64,000 nucleotides of DNA from Tethya wilhelma (lineage: Eukaryota; Porifera; Demospongiae; Tethyida; Tethyidae). Under the pieces are notes generated by a model, which had not been told where the DNA came from, made no database searches, and saw nothing but the letters and a program-made list of their open reading frames with translations. The stretch covers positions 4,364,022 to 4,428,021 of the forward strand of contig CAXIPT010000005.1 of NCBI GenBank assembly GCA_964030475.1, written 5' to 3'. Below are positions 1 through 10,800 of this stretch, piece after piece; the stretch's first letter is position 1, and each line of letters begins with the position of its first letter. The position numbers were made by a program, and so were the translations under genes.

Positions 1-410
1 TGGAGCAAGTAAATGGTTTCCATGTCACAACTGCTAACCATTGCACTATCGTAGGTCAAAGGTGGGTTATTTTGTAACCCTTTGCTACATGGAGAAATAA
101 CCGGAAAGATAATCAACCACTATGTACACGAAGATATCCGAATGAGTGTTTATATTGGGAAAATTTAATTCAAATTTAATTTTCAATATTGAGTATGTCC
201 CGCAAATAGTATCAATCAATCAATCACTTTTTATTGTAACCTGCCAAATAACTAGGCAGCCAGGCCATGTGAGCTTATGAGACATAAAAGAAATAATGTA
301 CCTAGCTAGGTTAAAAATAAATAAATAATAAAATAAAAAAGAAAGAGAATTAAAAATGAGAGGACAAAGATGACTCTTTAATGGTGATTAAAACCAATGA
401 TCGTATGACA

Positions 411-462
411 TTGTACCAGGCCCTCTCCCTTCTTGATGGGAGGGGCCTGGGTCACAAGGCTA
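411..462. repeat. Degenerate foldback hairpin of the AGCCTCGTTCC family
   Basis: A short imperfect inverted repeat: the left half reads ccaggccctctccc and the right half gggaggggcctggg, around a 7-10 base loop. The outer ends resemble the foldback elements found at 4.7, 25.8, 48.1 and 51.6 kb. It is probably a shortened relic of that family. The rest of bases 1-530 shows only AT-rich sequence. Confidence 0.55.
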
Positions 463-575
463 TTTTCTACAACACTTATTATTATTACTAGGGTACACAT
501 GCATGGTGCAAATCCTCGCTCAGCACTGCATGCATGCGTTTTTCTTTTGTTTTCAAGTATTTAGAGCAAGGACAG

Positions 576-664
576 GGGTCATCAATTTCGAAAACGCAAA
601 TCAGCTCATTAATGAACAAAGTCAAGGGTCATCAATTATTTAGAAAACGCAAATCAGCTCATTT
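576..664. repeat. Tandem duplication of about 50 bp
   Basis: The string ggtcatcaatt followed by gaaaacgcaaatcagctcatt occurs twice with a period of about 50 bp. It lies just upstream of the Ulp1-like relic and encodes nothing recognisable. Confidence 0.7.
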
Positions 665-741
665 TGGGCTTGCGTCCAGAAAGCCAGCTAGAAGCAGAAA
701 TCTGACTTATAAAGCAAACTTGAAGAGATTTACATCCATAG

Positions 742-1110
742 CAAGTGCAGAGTGGAACCTGTGACTGTGGCTTGTTTGCCATAGCATTTGCCACATGCCT
801 GTCTGGTGGAGTTGAGCCTGCAAGCCTTACATTCAAGCAACATGAGATGCGGATGCACCTACACAAGTGTTTGGAGGATGGTAAAATGAGCATGTTCCCC
901 ATATATACTGAAGACAAGAAAAGTCCGCTCAGTAGTCAAGAGTAATGACACAATTGAGATTTACTGTTCATGTAGAATGCCTGATACTCATATGCTTGGG
1001 GATATGGTAGAGTGCAGTACGTGTCAGTAGTGGTACCATCTTAGTTGTGTTAACGTTCCTAGAAAGGCTGTAGAGAATCAAAGTGGTGTTTGGAAATGTT
1101 CTAACTTGTT
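742..1110 (+). pseudogene. Decayed Ulp1-like protease / PHD finger fragment (transposon-type)
   Basis: The first part translates to QVQSGTCDCGLFAIAFAT, which matches the catalytic-cysteine end of Ulp1/SENP-type C48 peptidases. The histidine and aspartate parts of the active site are missing upstream. After a single-frame slip near 918 the reading continues into a PHD-type zinc finger: IYCSCRMPD, then VECSTCQ, then WYHLSCVNV and GVWKCSN. A TAG stop sits directly before the WYHLSC block. This Ulp1 plus PHD combination is typical of proteins carried by large eukaryotic DNA transposons. With a frameshift, a stop and no N-terminal part, it is a relic. The family call is by motif only. Confidence 0.6.
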
Positions 1111-1298
1111 TCTAGTCATCAGTTTTTTAATTTGTGTGTCAGTTAAACTTAGAATCAATCTCTGTGGATAGCTACAGCTAAGTTTTATAGGCATGTATAT
1201 GTTTTTAACTTGTACTGCACAAGGTTTTCACTGTATATGCATGCATAAATTTAATATTGTATTGTGAACAAATTTAGAATATTAGTACCCATTAAGTT

Positions 1299-1456
1299 GG
1301 GGGGACAAAATTTGGCAAAGGGGACTGAATGTAGCGCCATAGATTTTCCTAGGGGGACTGCCCAAAACACCTTGAATGGTCCAGGGGGACTGTCCAAGGC
1401 ACCATGGGCAGTCCGGGGGGACAATCTAAAGCGCCATGTACAGTCCGGGGGGACAG
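1299..1456. repeat. G-rich 32-bp tandem repeat, about 4-5 copies
   Basis: Units start with gggggac and run 32 bases, with inner parts such as ctgtccaaggcacc and cagtccg. Three consecutive units are exactly 32 bp; the first is longer and diverged. The opening string ggggggacaaaatt recurs in a palindrome at 20.3 kb, so the two may share an origin. G runs every 32 bp could form unusual structures, which is not tested. Confidence 0.75.
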
Positions 1457-1524
1457 GTTGAATAGGATACGACTTAAAGTGTGACAGGCCTTGGGAAGAG
1501 TCTGGCCTGCGAGACTACACCACC

Positions 1525-3238
1525 TAGCCTCGTTCCCAGGCTTTCCCTTGATTTATTTATTTTGTTTATTTTAGCGGGGGGGGGGGGAGCCCTGGTACCA
1601 AACATCACGTGAATGATAAAAGTGGTGCCGCCGCTTTTGTAATGTGACGTTTACATGGAGGAAAACGTCATGTTACATTAGTGGAAAATTTTTGCACCCA
1701 CGCATTTTTTCCTATTGACTGGTTATGAAGAGTGAAGAACCTTGGAATATGGCAGTATTTGCAGTCTACAATAAGACCCCCGGAAGTACATATATTTTCT
1801 TGGACATTGCCGTTTGTACAGGGCAATAGGGAGTGGCCTACACGTGGGCAGCTGTAAACAAGCAGCAATTTCTACCAGCTCTATAGCTCACACTCAGAAC
1901 TGGACCAGCTAAAACCATTGTGATATTTGAATAGAGTAGGTCAAGCGCTCTGGATTGATGCTAAATCAGCCCATAGTAAGACAAAAAAGTTGCATACTAA
2001 AGCTGTTTTGATGGCTACCTCAGCGTGAAGGTGACTACTTTGAAAATGGTTCAAATTAGTACTGGGCATATACGAGACCCATACTGTTGCTTTTGTGACT
2101 ATATACATCTAAAACTGTAAGTATTTGAATGCAACAAATCTACAGCTAAAGTATGAATGAAATCTAGCTTGCACAAAAACAGAAAAAAACGCTGTAAACA
2201 AGAAGCACTTACTTGGTCCAGGAAGGGTCCACAGAGCTCTAACTGGTATAGAAATGTAGCACTATACTTGTTCTACAACATACTAAAGTTTTTATTGTAA
2301 GCGCTACAGTTGTAAAGAAAAGGCAGCCATCTTTGTTAGGGATATTTCAAGGCTTCACAAAAATTTAATGATATTCATCAACTTTACAAATGGTTCAAAT
2401 CAGTACTCGATGTTTTTGAATCTGCAGCTTATATAATCCAGTTCCTGCATACTACAGCTACACTTATCGTGAACCTGGAATCCAAAAACCGTTGCACCTT
2501 GGAGATGTCAAACTTGGAAAATCAGAAAAAGTGTCAATCAGCTTATTAAAATTGCCCATTTGACGTCATCATTTGGCGGCGCTATCAAATTGACCACGTG
2601 TACGTAACCACAATACCATGTGCAGTAGTTTGGCCGCATGAGATAACAATATTCATAGACCACAAAACATCATTGTAACATGCTTCCGTTATGAACACGT
2701 AGTTTACTACGCGCTTCCGTTTGTCCAAGAAATTAGGGGTCTTATTGTAGACTGTTTGGAGCTCAAACTGATGTCACTTCAGGCACTCATCTTCCATGAA
2801 ACAATTGTTTACGTAGAGCTAGGCTGTATAGATCTATCTACCTGATACTGACTGATGAAAGTGACACGAACAGAAGTGGATGACAATTGAAAGTTTCGAA
2901 GAGCACAAAGTTTTATTTGCTGTACGCAGTCATAGCACCAGTACACCACAACTAGTATACAAACAGCCCTTAAAATTGCCATTTCTTGCTCTCATCTTTG
3001 CTCAGACTATGACTGTGAGTGTCAGAATATGGTGGCACACCTTTGTTTGTTCACAAATGCGTGGGCAGCATCCACGCACTAGCGCTTTGTGTCAAAACGC
3101 AGGAAATATAAATTCCCGCTTGTTCATAATGTGTCATCATTTTCGTCATTCAGGTGATATTTGGTACCAGGCCTTCCCCACACAAAATAACCCAACTAAA
3201 AGGAAAAAAAAGAAGAGGAAAGCCTGGGAACGAGGCTA
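1525..3238. mobile_element. Large foldback element (1.7 kb), AGCCTCGTTCC termini
   Basis: The left end tagcctcgttcccaggcttt is the reverse complement of the right end, aaagcctgggaacgaggcta. A second matching pair lies inside (ggtaccaaacatcacgtgaatg-type sequence near 1595 and its near complement near 3150). A third pair is a string containing aataagacccc near 1765 and its complement near 2740. Together they make a long nested inverted repeat. No transposase was seen; small open frames inside look random. It is a non-autonomous foldback or MITE-like insertion, or two copies trapping unique DNA. Confidence 0.6.
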
Positions 3239-3326
3239 TACACCACCACTACTACCACTTTTCTAACACAACCCAGGTATAACCTCGCTTCACTCGGAAT
3301 TAGGTAACTTAGTTCCTACAGTTTAC

Positions 3327-3603
3327 CTGGCACTTGAAACTTGAATATATCACCATACTTCTTAAAACACTCTCCAAAATAATCCCCCAGTCTACCAACG
3401 TTTCTTTTCAATTCGAATAAGTTTCCAACAACCGGAAGAGGTTTTGGTCCTGGGATAGCACTCAGTGGTTTCATAGGTTGCTTAGCAGACAACTGAGACT
3501 GAGAACTAGTCACAGTAGTACTTGCTCGAGACAACATTTTCAGGAAATTCAGGCCCAAACCTTCTGGTTGGAGACAAAGCTTCTGAAGGACTTGTGTTGC
3601 CAT
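3327..3603 (-). CDS. Cytochrome P450, first exon only (mitochondrial-type N-terminus)
   Basis: Read from the ATG at 3603, the exon begins MATQVLQKLCL and continues with a Ser/Thr-rich stretch free of acidic residues. It then reaches IPGPKPLPVVGNLFEL and YGDIFKFQVPG, the proline-rich hinge and first helix region of a P450. It ends at a good GTAAAC donor. The basic, Ser-rich leader without a hydrophobic anchor resembles a mitochondrial targeting peptide, as in mitochondrial-clan P450s. No I-helix or haem-binding Cys exon was found between here and base 1. The gene is either truncated, interrupted by the foldback element downstream, or continues outside the window. A shorter copy of its 5' end lies at 20.6 kb. 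Confidence 0.6.
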
Positions 3604-3644
3604 GATCGACTCGACTTCGTCTTTGCCCCCCACCTTTTGTGGCG

Positions 3645-4635
3645 TTAAATGCAGGAATGATTCCAATGACCTTTGACCTTTATATGACCTTTGACCCATG
3701 TACTTTCCTGCATTTAGATGGCAACAGAGCTGTGGCTAAATGCAGGAATGTTTCCATGACCTTTGACCCGGGCTGTGGACATGCAGGAATGTTTCCATTG
3801 CATGCAATATGGTTGTTTTTCCGTCCAGGTTGTAAAAAATTAGTAACTGCCTGCCCTGGCCCCAAGCAGGCTGAGCTAGCTACAATCAATAAATCACTTC
3901 AAGATCAAGCTTCTTTATTTATTAATGAATACACAATACAACACATTTATTATAACCCTGCAGAGTTACAAGAGATAAATATTTTCTTCTTCAAGTTCAC
4001 CAGGCTTCCAAAGTGAGCTTTACTGTGGCAGTAGTAGCTCAGTGCTGCGAGGTTGTTAGAACTGAAGATACAAGTACCAAGTAGCACTGTAATAATGACA
4101 TGCATAGCTACTGGGGTTATGTTAACAAAATATTGCCGTCAAATGGTCATAAACTAAGAAGAGAGACTACTCAAGTTAACACTGAAACTGATATTGAACA
4201 GTAACTGAACTTGGTACGATGGTGTCTACAACTTCAGCTTGCTGCCGGACAATCCCTTTCTTTATTGCTAGCCATAGCCACTTAAATCTTGCATATTATA
4301 CCTAAAATTCACTGAATACTAAGACATTTGAAGAATTTCACATGTATAGCAGCATATTTTACCAGTCAGCAACTGCAGCATGTTTAATCATAGATACTAT
4401 ATGGTTTTCTATGGTTTAATAGCTAGCAGGTTGCTGTTTGAATCATGAATTGATATTCCCCCTGTTTATGGCCTAATTGCATGCTATGCTAATCTTTAAG
4501 CATATAAAGTTTGATCATACCGATACTAAGACACAGACTCGAGAGAGGAGCCACGCTTCCACACCTCAAATTATGTCCCACTGTCCAGCCACCCTGAAGG
4601 TCAAAGGTCATTGGAAACATTCCTGCCACAGTGCA
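3645..4635. repeat. Dispersed direct and inverted repeats with GACCTTTGACC core
   Basis: The unit gcaggaatg-tttcca-atgacctttgacc appears near 3650, 3735 and 3780 on the plus strand, and inverted near 4601-4632. The arrangement suggests a degraded foldback insertion between the P450 exon and the SRCR gene. The rest of 3.8-4.6 kb shows no coding signal that I can support. Confidence 0.5.
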
Positions 4636-4661
4636 TATTATTATTATATACTATATAAACA

Positions 4662-4858
4662 TAGCCTCGTTCCTAGGCTCCTCCCTCACGAATATTTCCT
4701 ACGAAAATAAGGAGGGAGAGAGCCTGCAAATATCACGTGTGTGACGTATAGGTGGACGCAAGCATATGTCACACACGTAATATTTGATACCAGGTTCTCT
4801 CCCTCTTATTTTCATAGGAAATATTAATTCGTGAGGGAGGAGCCTAGGAACGAGGCTA
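4662..4858. mobile_element. Foldback MITE, 197 bp, AGCCTCGTTCC family
   Basis: The element starts tagcctcgttcctaggctcc and ends with the reverse complement. The arms continue inward through cctccctcacgaatatttcct and its complement, leaving a short loop with a near-palindromic atcacgtgtgtgacgta. No coding capacity. It is the best-preserved short member of the family in this window. Confidence 0.8.
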
Positions 4859-4897
4859 ATATAACCATAGGCCTACAGACCACCTCCTATTTACATA

Positions 4898-7800
4898 CCA
4901 TATCTTGTGATGTCGAGTACCTCAAGACCCAAACCTGCAGCATTAGTAGTGACATGTGAGCGTAAAATTGAATCGATTGGCATTGATGGAAACATTCCAC
5001 TTGTTGCTTCAAGAGTGATAATGATGTTGGCAGTGGACTGAGATGAGAGGCTGAATGGAGAATGAAAAACACATCAATGTCCTTGTTTTTCTGCTTTGTA
5101 CATCTGTGCTAAACCTACCCAGAGAAGGAAGCTGAGTAGATCTGAATGTTTGTATCTGGCAATACTGTATTCTCCAATGTTTGTATAAGCTACAATCATT
5201 AATTTTATAATACAGTATCAGGTAAAATATTATCACATTGAAATTAATGGTGACATCCAAATTAGATACCGTTTGGACCGATGGTGGAATTTCATTGTCT
5301 GGTTGAAATCCTCCCACAATTGCACTATATTCCCTCACATCTGAATAGAGATGATACATTTATAATCAAAATATTTCATGCATGCATTAATTTATGGATC
5401 GCAGAAGTCAAGCAACTTACTCTGAACAGACACTAGTGCGGCATCAGACATCACAGAGCCAGCAGCATTACTTGCTGAACAGCTGTAGAAGCCTCTGCTT
5501 CCCGGCTGAATTGATTGGATGACGAGGGAAGACTGAATCTCCTCATCCAACACTTCACCATCCAAGAACCACATATATCGAGGTGTAGGCACTCCCCTAG
5601 CCAGGCACGTCAGACTCACAGACTCACCAAGGGTGTATGACATGGTAATAGGTTGCTGGATGAACACTGGTGCCTCCAAGTTGAGATCGACTGTTGGTGC
5701 TTCTGTGACATGGGCAGTAGGCCCAACTGTGACGTTAGGAGCAACGGTAGTTGGAGCTGAACAGAATCAGTATTATTCACTATTCATAAATGCAAAGAAA
5801 AAAAACAACTTACCATCAAAGACCTCTAGTTGAACAGGAATTGTCACAGATTCACTGGTAATGTACGGTCCCTGTATTGCTGCCTCACATGTGTAGTTAC
5901 CAGAGTCACTCAACATCAGTGGATCAAACACCACATCACGAGCAAACCACGTCTCATTCACCTGACGTACATTCCCTACTGTAATCCTACTGTCATTGAG
6001 ACCTGCTGACCCATTCGAATGCAACCATTGAATGTTTACAGCGTCTATTGTAAGTCCAGAACTGACATTCACCAAACAAAAAGCAACAAACTGACTCCCA
6101 GCTATAGGTAAATTTGCTTCGACAGTAAGAAAACTGGGCCTTGGAGCTGTACAGAGGCAAGAAAATTGAACTTAATACACAAAAAGTAGTAGTGGGAATT
6201 AAAGTAATGCTAACCAATGATAGTGAGGGTGTACGTAGTTGCATTGGAAATAACAGCAGAAGAGTTATTTGTTCCATCTGGGTAGGTGAGATTGAGAGTC
6301 AAGCCACAGCTGTAGACACCACCGTCGTCAAGAGAGAGGGACTGGAACTGAACAGAGCTGTTGAAGACAAAGACATCATCACTGTCATAGGTGGCATTGA
6401 GCAAGGTGATGTTGATTGTGCTTGAGCTCAACAGGGAGCCGTTGTTCCACTGATAAGAGAGTAGAGTGGTTTCCCAAGGATCTTGAAGAGCATTGCACTG
6501 AATAGTGAAGTTTGACCCCAACAGAGGGAGGCCTATATCCTCTATTTCCATGATAACTGTGAGCGTGTTTTAACAAAGAGTCATAAATAGAGTTAGTGGT
6601 CTCACAGGTGATACAATAATAGATGAAAATTAATGCAGCTTCTTACTTGCTCCAGGAGTACACTGCACACCAGCATCACGACTGTGAGTGCATTCTACAG
6701 AAGCAATAGTATCATTGGCACACATCGATAATTGATATTCAGATCCTGTACACATAACTCCAGAGACAAGAATTGGACCACTTCCAGGTGGATATACACC
6801 CCCAGCAACTGCAACACTTCCTGCATACATGTAGAATTGAATTGAATTGAAGACATTAACTTCTTAGTTAATTTTATTGAGACTTAAATCAGTTAGTATT
6901 AACTTACCATAGTTGAATCCAAATCCTCTGCATGCAACTGCAGCATCAAAGTCATCCCATTCAAGGTCACAGATGGTTCCCCATTGGTTGTTCACGCACA
7001 CCTCCACTCTTCCCTGATAGTATACTGGTCCATCAATGATTCTTGTGTTTCCGGCATAGCACGTTCTGGAACAGATCACTCCAGCTGCTCTGCTTGTGTT
7101 AGCACACATTGGGTCATTGATCACTCCCAGTTCGCTACTAGAACAGGAGTACAGACTGTCTTCTGTGCCATTACAACTGACGTCTTCCAGTACTATGCCT
7201 GCAGCACTCACACCAAATTGAGAGCCACCCACTGGTATTGCATCTGTGATGTTTAGACAATGAGAAGTATAAGTAAATGAATGAAATGATAGTATTATAA
7301 TAGCGTATTACATACCAAAGTCAGATGCTCCACCTCCAAATTCATTTCTGCACAGAACAACAGCATCACTCTGATCCCAGTTGGCATCACAAACAGATCC
7401 ATATGTTCCATTAAAGCACACATCTACCCTCCCAGAAAGACTAGATGATCCATCAAAATTGGAAACAAATTGTCTGTTGAACAGTCGATAGTCCAGTCCA
7501 CTGGTAGTAAAGCACTCAACCAAAACTAAAACAACAAATTTTGAAAGTATGCGTTGCACACTGCATGATCATGATAACTGGTATCCATTTACCTTGCACG
7601 CAACGAACGCCAGCAATCCTTGATGGATTGTTGCAGTTTAGATCGGAAGCTGGTTGTCTGTTGCATAATGCTGGGCTCTCTTCCGTGCCATCACACATGA
7701 AATCCTGGAAGTAAACTGGTCCAGTATAATTTGGAAAACCACCATACACAGCCTCGGCACCTGAAGTAAAATTATTGCCGAGCGCATTAGCACGAGGCAT

Positions 7801-10800
7801 CATAAGTCGGTTTGTAGTTGGGTTGGCATTATTATAATTACTTCTTGCGTCCGATTACAAGTTATGAAAATTATTATGATTGGTTTTATGCTAATTATCT
7901 CGGTTTTTTCCAGGAAAGAGAAAGCTTATGATCTTGAGATTGAAGCGATGGCACAAATAATCAACGAAAAGATCGTATACTCTTCTTAAGCACGAATTGG
8001 GCCTTCAATCAACCTCTAACTATGAGAACGATCTTGCACTTGCACTCTGTGCCACGCCCACATGTCAGCAATATGACACACGCACAAGAGGTGGAGTCTC
8101 TGGTGGAGTCTGAAGCTCTTTTCTACAGCTGGTGCATTGCTTGCTCTGACTGAGCTTGTGTTCCCTGAATGGCCCATGGCTTGCAAGAGGAGTTTCAATT
8201 TAGATTTACTATATCCATTTAGCTATCCACAAAAGCTGAAGGACAGGCAATTGATGCAATGCGACACTGAGACACCGATTCACGGTATGTCATTCAATAC
8301 TAGCTGTGGTCTACTATTATATTATTACAGACTCTGCGCAAGGCACATCATGCACTATGTGTACTACTAGTATAGAATTGCTTTGAGGTAACTTTATGAA
8401 ACAAAACAATCAACTCACGATAGAATGGTGCCCTGTAACCAAATGAATTACAGGCGGCTTGAGCATCCAAGTCATCCCAGCCAACATCACAGATAGCTCC
8501 GAATATACCATTCCTACAAATCTCCACTCTCCCTCTCTCGTCGTTGTAGCCAGAATCAGAAACTCCAAATGTTTGGTTTCTCAATCGCACATCTCCCTCC
8601 GTGCATGGCACAGGAACTGAAATGATTAAAGGTGATAACAACTCCAATCTTCAATTCTGTTATTGTTTGTGTACCTGTGCATTGATAGCCTGCTGCTTGT
8701 CTGCCACTCAAACACAAAGATGAAAGATTTGTTCTTGGGCACTCTGAAAGTGAGAACTCTGTCCCATTACACATCAAGTCAACAGAGAGGTACCGCTGGG
8801 TGTATCCAAGACCAAATCCAAACAAAGCTTCTGACACTGCACAAGTCATGATTGTAAGCAATCATATTAAGTCATTCAGGTCTAATGATTGACATACCAT
8901 ATTCTGGGGTACTGGGATCATATCCTCTGTTACGGCAAACCACTGCAGCATCCTCATTGCTCCATCCTACATCACAAATACTGCCAAACACTCCTCCTAT
9001 ACACACTTCAAATGTTCCATTCTCAATATTAAAGAAATCTCCATTCACTTCATAACTGAAGAATGATGAATTCACTGTCCTCACATCTCCTTCAGAACAA
9101 GGTCTAGGCTCTGAACATTACAAAGGATAGATAATACTACAATATACAAAAAGGGTGTAGATACCACTTACGTTCAATGCATCTAGCAGCTGCAGTGCGA
9201 TTTGGTTCAAAGCATTCTGAACTAATGCTTGAAGTGAATGGACAAGCAGAAAAGAAAAATTCTGTACCAATACACATCACATCTTGAACTGAGACAGTTC
9301 CATTCGAAGAGAAGTTAGCTGTGATTGCTTCCGCCACTGCATGAGGTGCAAACCATAAACCACTACTTGCTAGCCCTTTACATAATGATTATTGACATTC
9401 TCACCATACAATAGAGGAGAGTATCCTTGGTTACGACACATAACAGCTGCATCAGAATCATCCCAACCAATGTTGCACACTCTGCCATAAACTCCATTCC
9501 AACAGACTTCAAACGTCAACTCAACAACTGAGGAGAAGACTCCAGTAGTGGCATTGATGATAGAGTTGATACTTGTGTTGAACCTAGCGACTCTATCAAC
9601 GCAGTCTGTGGTTGGAGTGAAAGGTGTTGTTGCACTGGTTGTGAGATCTGCCAAAAGGAAGAAATACGTTAGCTAGGTTAATCTGTCACACTCTACATTG
9701 CTCACATGCACAATTAAATTATATTGATTGACTTACTATCAACTCTGTAGAAGAACCGTCCTGGTACACCAACATTGGACTGTGTCTCAATGTCAATTAT
9801 GTTGTTAGATGGAACTACAAAGAAGCTTACTCCATCACCAGCATTGAACCCAATGGTGGCTCCATATCCCCACTGGATGTCCCAATAGTTGAAGATCACA
9901 GTAGAAATGAGACCGTCTGTAGCCAAGATGACTTGAAATGTGTTTCTGAGTGAACGAAAATCACTGTATGGAGCAACTTTGTCCCAAGTAGCCACAAACA
10001 ACTGAGTTGGAGTGAATTTTAGAGAGACAGGGTGAGCTGCGATAACTGATGCTAAGTCCATTGGATCAAAGGTCTGTCGGTAGTAGATTGCTCCTCCGTA
10101 CATTATATCAATGTCATCAAAGAATGGAGCAATGAGAGGTGGTGAAGAGAAAGGGAAGAATCCTGGTCCAGTATCTGTGTAAGATGAGCCGAATGATAAA
10201 ACTCCATTGGTGCTAACCTATGCATTGAGTATAGGGAGATAAATGCATGCATGGTGCATAATAGGATTGAGTTCAAGTATGAGGGTACCATGATCACATA
10301 TATACGCAATAATTATATACTAAGAACTCACATAGACAGTTGTCTCGCTTCTTCCATAGAACACAAAAGTAGTATTTAAACTAATCTCTTCTGATGAGCC
10401 ATCATCCTCAATGGGAGTTGCTGAGTCACCAACATCAAATCCAAATCGTAGAAAATGTTCAGGCATTCTAGGTCCATCAGTGACAGTTTCATTGGCTGTG
10501 AGATCTGTCAAAATGAAAAGAAATTCAGTTGGTTATAAACAACACTATAATATTATTACTCCGATATATTGTATAGAAGACACAATTTCTTACTATCAAC
10601 TCTGTAGAAGAAGCGTCCTGGTATACCAACATTGGACTGTGTCCTGATTTTAGTTGTGTTGAGAGATGGATCCAGAACTACCAAGGATCCTACTCCATTT
10701 CCAGCATTGAAACCGATGCTAGCTCTTTCTCCCCACTGGATGTCTCCATAGTTGAAGATCACAGTAGAAATGAGACCATCTGTAGCCAAAATGACTTGAA

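Noticed and set aside
1299..1456. CRISPR-like array
   Set aside because: The repeat is a contiguous 32-bp tandem with no unique spacers, in a eukaryotic genome.
2880..3266. Plus-strand 128-residue frame
   Set aside because: Runs through the right arm of the foldback element and ends in its terminal repeat; composition looks random.
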